5,551 nt of DNA from contig DGTU01000113.1 of NCBI GenBank assembly GCA_002394465.1, forward strand, positions 1 through 5,551. Reading direction: 5' to 3'. Position numbers and translations under genes: made by a program. Within the stretch, counting starts at the first letter, position 1; the number at the start of each line of letters is the position of its first letter. The notes below the pieces were generated by a model, which was given only the letters and a program-made list of their open reading frames with translations, was not told where the DNA came from and did not search any database. This document shows, piece after piece, positions 5,130-5,551 of this stretch. The stretch is from Treponema sp. UBA4328 (GTDB taxonomy: Bacteria > Spirochaetota > Spirochaetia > Treponematales > Treponemataceae).

Positions 5130-5157
5130 TTGTTTTGAATCATGGAGGGCACAAATT

Positions 5158-5551
5158 ATGGTTATTAATCACAATATGAGTTCAATGTATTCAAACCGTA
5201 CTCTGGGCGTTAACAGCGACCAGTTGATGGGAAACATTGAAAAACTCAGTTCAGGTCAGCGCATTAACAGAGCTGGCGATGACGCTTCAGGACTTGCCGT
5301 ATCTGAGAAGATGCGCAGTCAGATTCGCGGATTGAATCAGGCTAACAGAAACATTCAGAATGGTGTTTCTTTCATTCAGTCTACAGAAGGATATCTTGGA
5401 GAAACAACAGACATTCTTCAGAGAATCCGTGAACTTGCAGTTCAGTCGTCAAACGGTATCTACTCAGATGAAGACCGTATGCAGATTCAGGTTGAAGTAT
5501 CACAGCTTGTATCAGAAGTAGACAGAATCGCTTCACAGGCTCAGTTCAACG
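5158..5551 (+). CDS. flaB: Second flagellin FlaB, N-terminal part (3' end outside window)
   Basis: An open frame of 131 codons runs off the right edge. It starts at ATG 5158, nine bases after GGAGG (5144-5148). It encodes the N-terminal D0/D1 region of another periplasmic flagellin core protein (MVINHNMSSMYSNR, LSSGQRINRAGDDASGLAVSEKMR, QRIRELAVQSSNG, IYSDEDRMQIQVE). An ungapped comparison by eye with the first FlaB gives 107 identical residues of 131. Differences cluster at residues 15-30 and 63-70, so this is a diverged paralogue rather than a fresh duplicate. It is separated from the first gene by a terminator and 375 bases, so it should be transcribed independently. Its promoter is not evident. 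The C-terminal half is not available. Confidence 0.96.
   Translation, partial: MVINHNMSSMYSNRTLGVNSDQLMGNIEKLSSGQRINRAGDDASGLAVSEKMRSQIRGLNQANRNIQNGVSFIQSTEGYLGETTDILQRIRELAVQSSNGIYSDEDRMQIQVEVSQLVSEVDRIASQAQFN

Larger units (their letters stand above)
4783..5157. other. Intergenic region and leader of the second flaB
   Basis: These 375 bases contain no credible gene. A clear sigma-28 promoter is absent. The best sigma-70-like candidate is TTGACA (4840-4845) with TTTAAC 17 bases later, which is weak. A sigma-54-like half element, TGGCAC, lies at 4941-4946 but has GA instead of GC at -12. Also seen are an 8-base repeat CCATGATT at 4933-4940 and 4983-4990, exactly 50 bases apart, an inverted repeat TTGTA-TG-TACAA at 5014-5025, and two hairpins nearer the gene. 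Confidence 0.6.

Overview
The window looks like chromosomal DNA of a spirochaete, most likely a Treponema. Two flagellin core genes of the periplasmic FlaB type lie in tandem, one behind a sigma-28-type promoter, and both proteins begin with the MVINHNMS start typical of spirochaete FlaB. The DNA is moderately AT-rich, all genes lie on the + strand, and several intrinsic terminators are visible. Species cannot be fixed from this window.

Region 1 (1-842): the 3' end of an ornithine carbamoyltransferase gene runs off the left edge. It is followed 29 bases later by a small secreted protein of unknown function, whose transcription ends at a GC-rich hairpin with a T-run. Region 2 (843-1874): a complete DHH/DHHA1 phosphoesterase of the NrnA type (nano-RNA / pAp degradation) stands alone before a strong terminator. 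Region 3 (1875-3661): a 221-base gap carries a 12-base direct repeat and a textbook-spaced -24/-12 (sigma-54) promoter. This promoter drives a 303-residue protein that I read as a divergent sigma-factor-like protein, followed closely by an RdgB/HAM1-type nucleotide-pool-cleaning pyrophosphatase. Region 4 (3662-4782): phased A-tracts, a sigma-28 promoter, a roughly 150-base leader with three successive stem-loops, a complete flaB and its terminator. Region 5 (4783-5551): a 375-base gap with hairpins but no convincing promoter, then a second flaB cut by the right edge.

The most interesting part is regulatory. One alternative sigma factor (sigma-54) appears to control a protein that itself resembles a sigma factor, directly upstream of a flagellin gene under another alternative sigma factor (sigma-28). 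The first flaB leader has features expected for post-transcriptional control, perhaps by CsrA: an AGGA-loop hairpin, a second AUGGA site over the Shine-Dalgarno sequence, and a possible anti-Shine-Dalgarno exchange. The metabolic genes (OTC, NrnA, RdgB) look like ordinary chromosomal neighbours. No mobile element, CRISPR array, tRNA or rRNA was seen.
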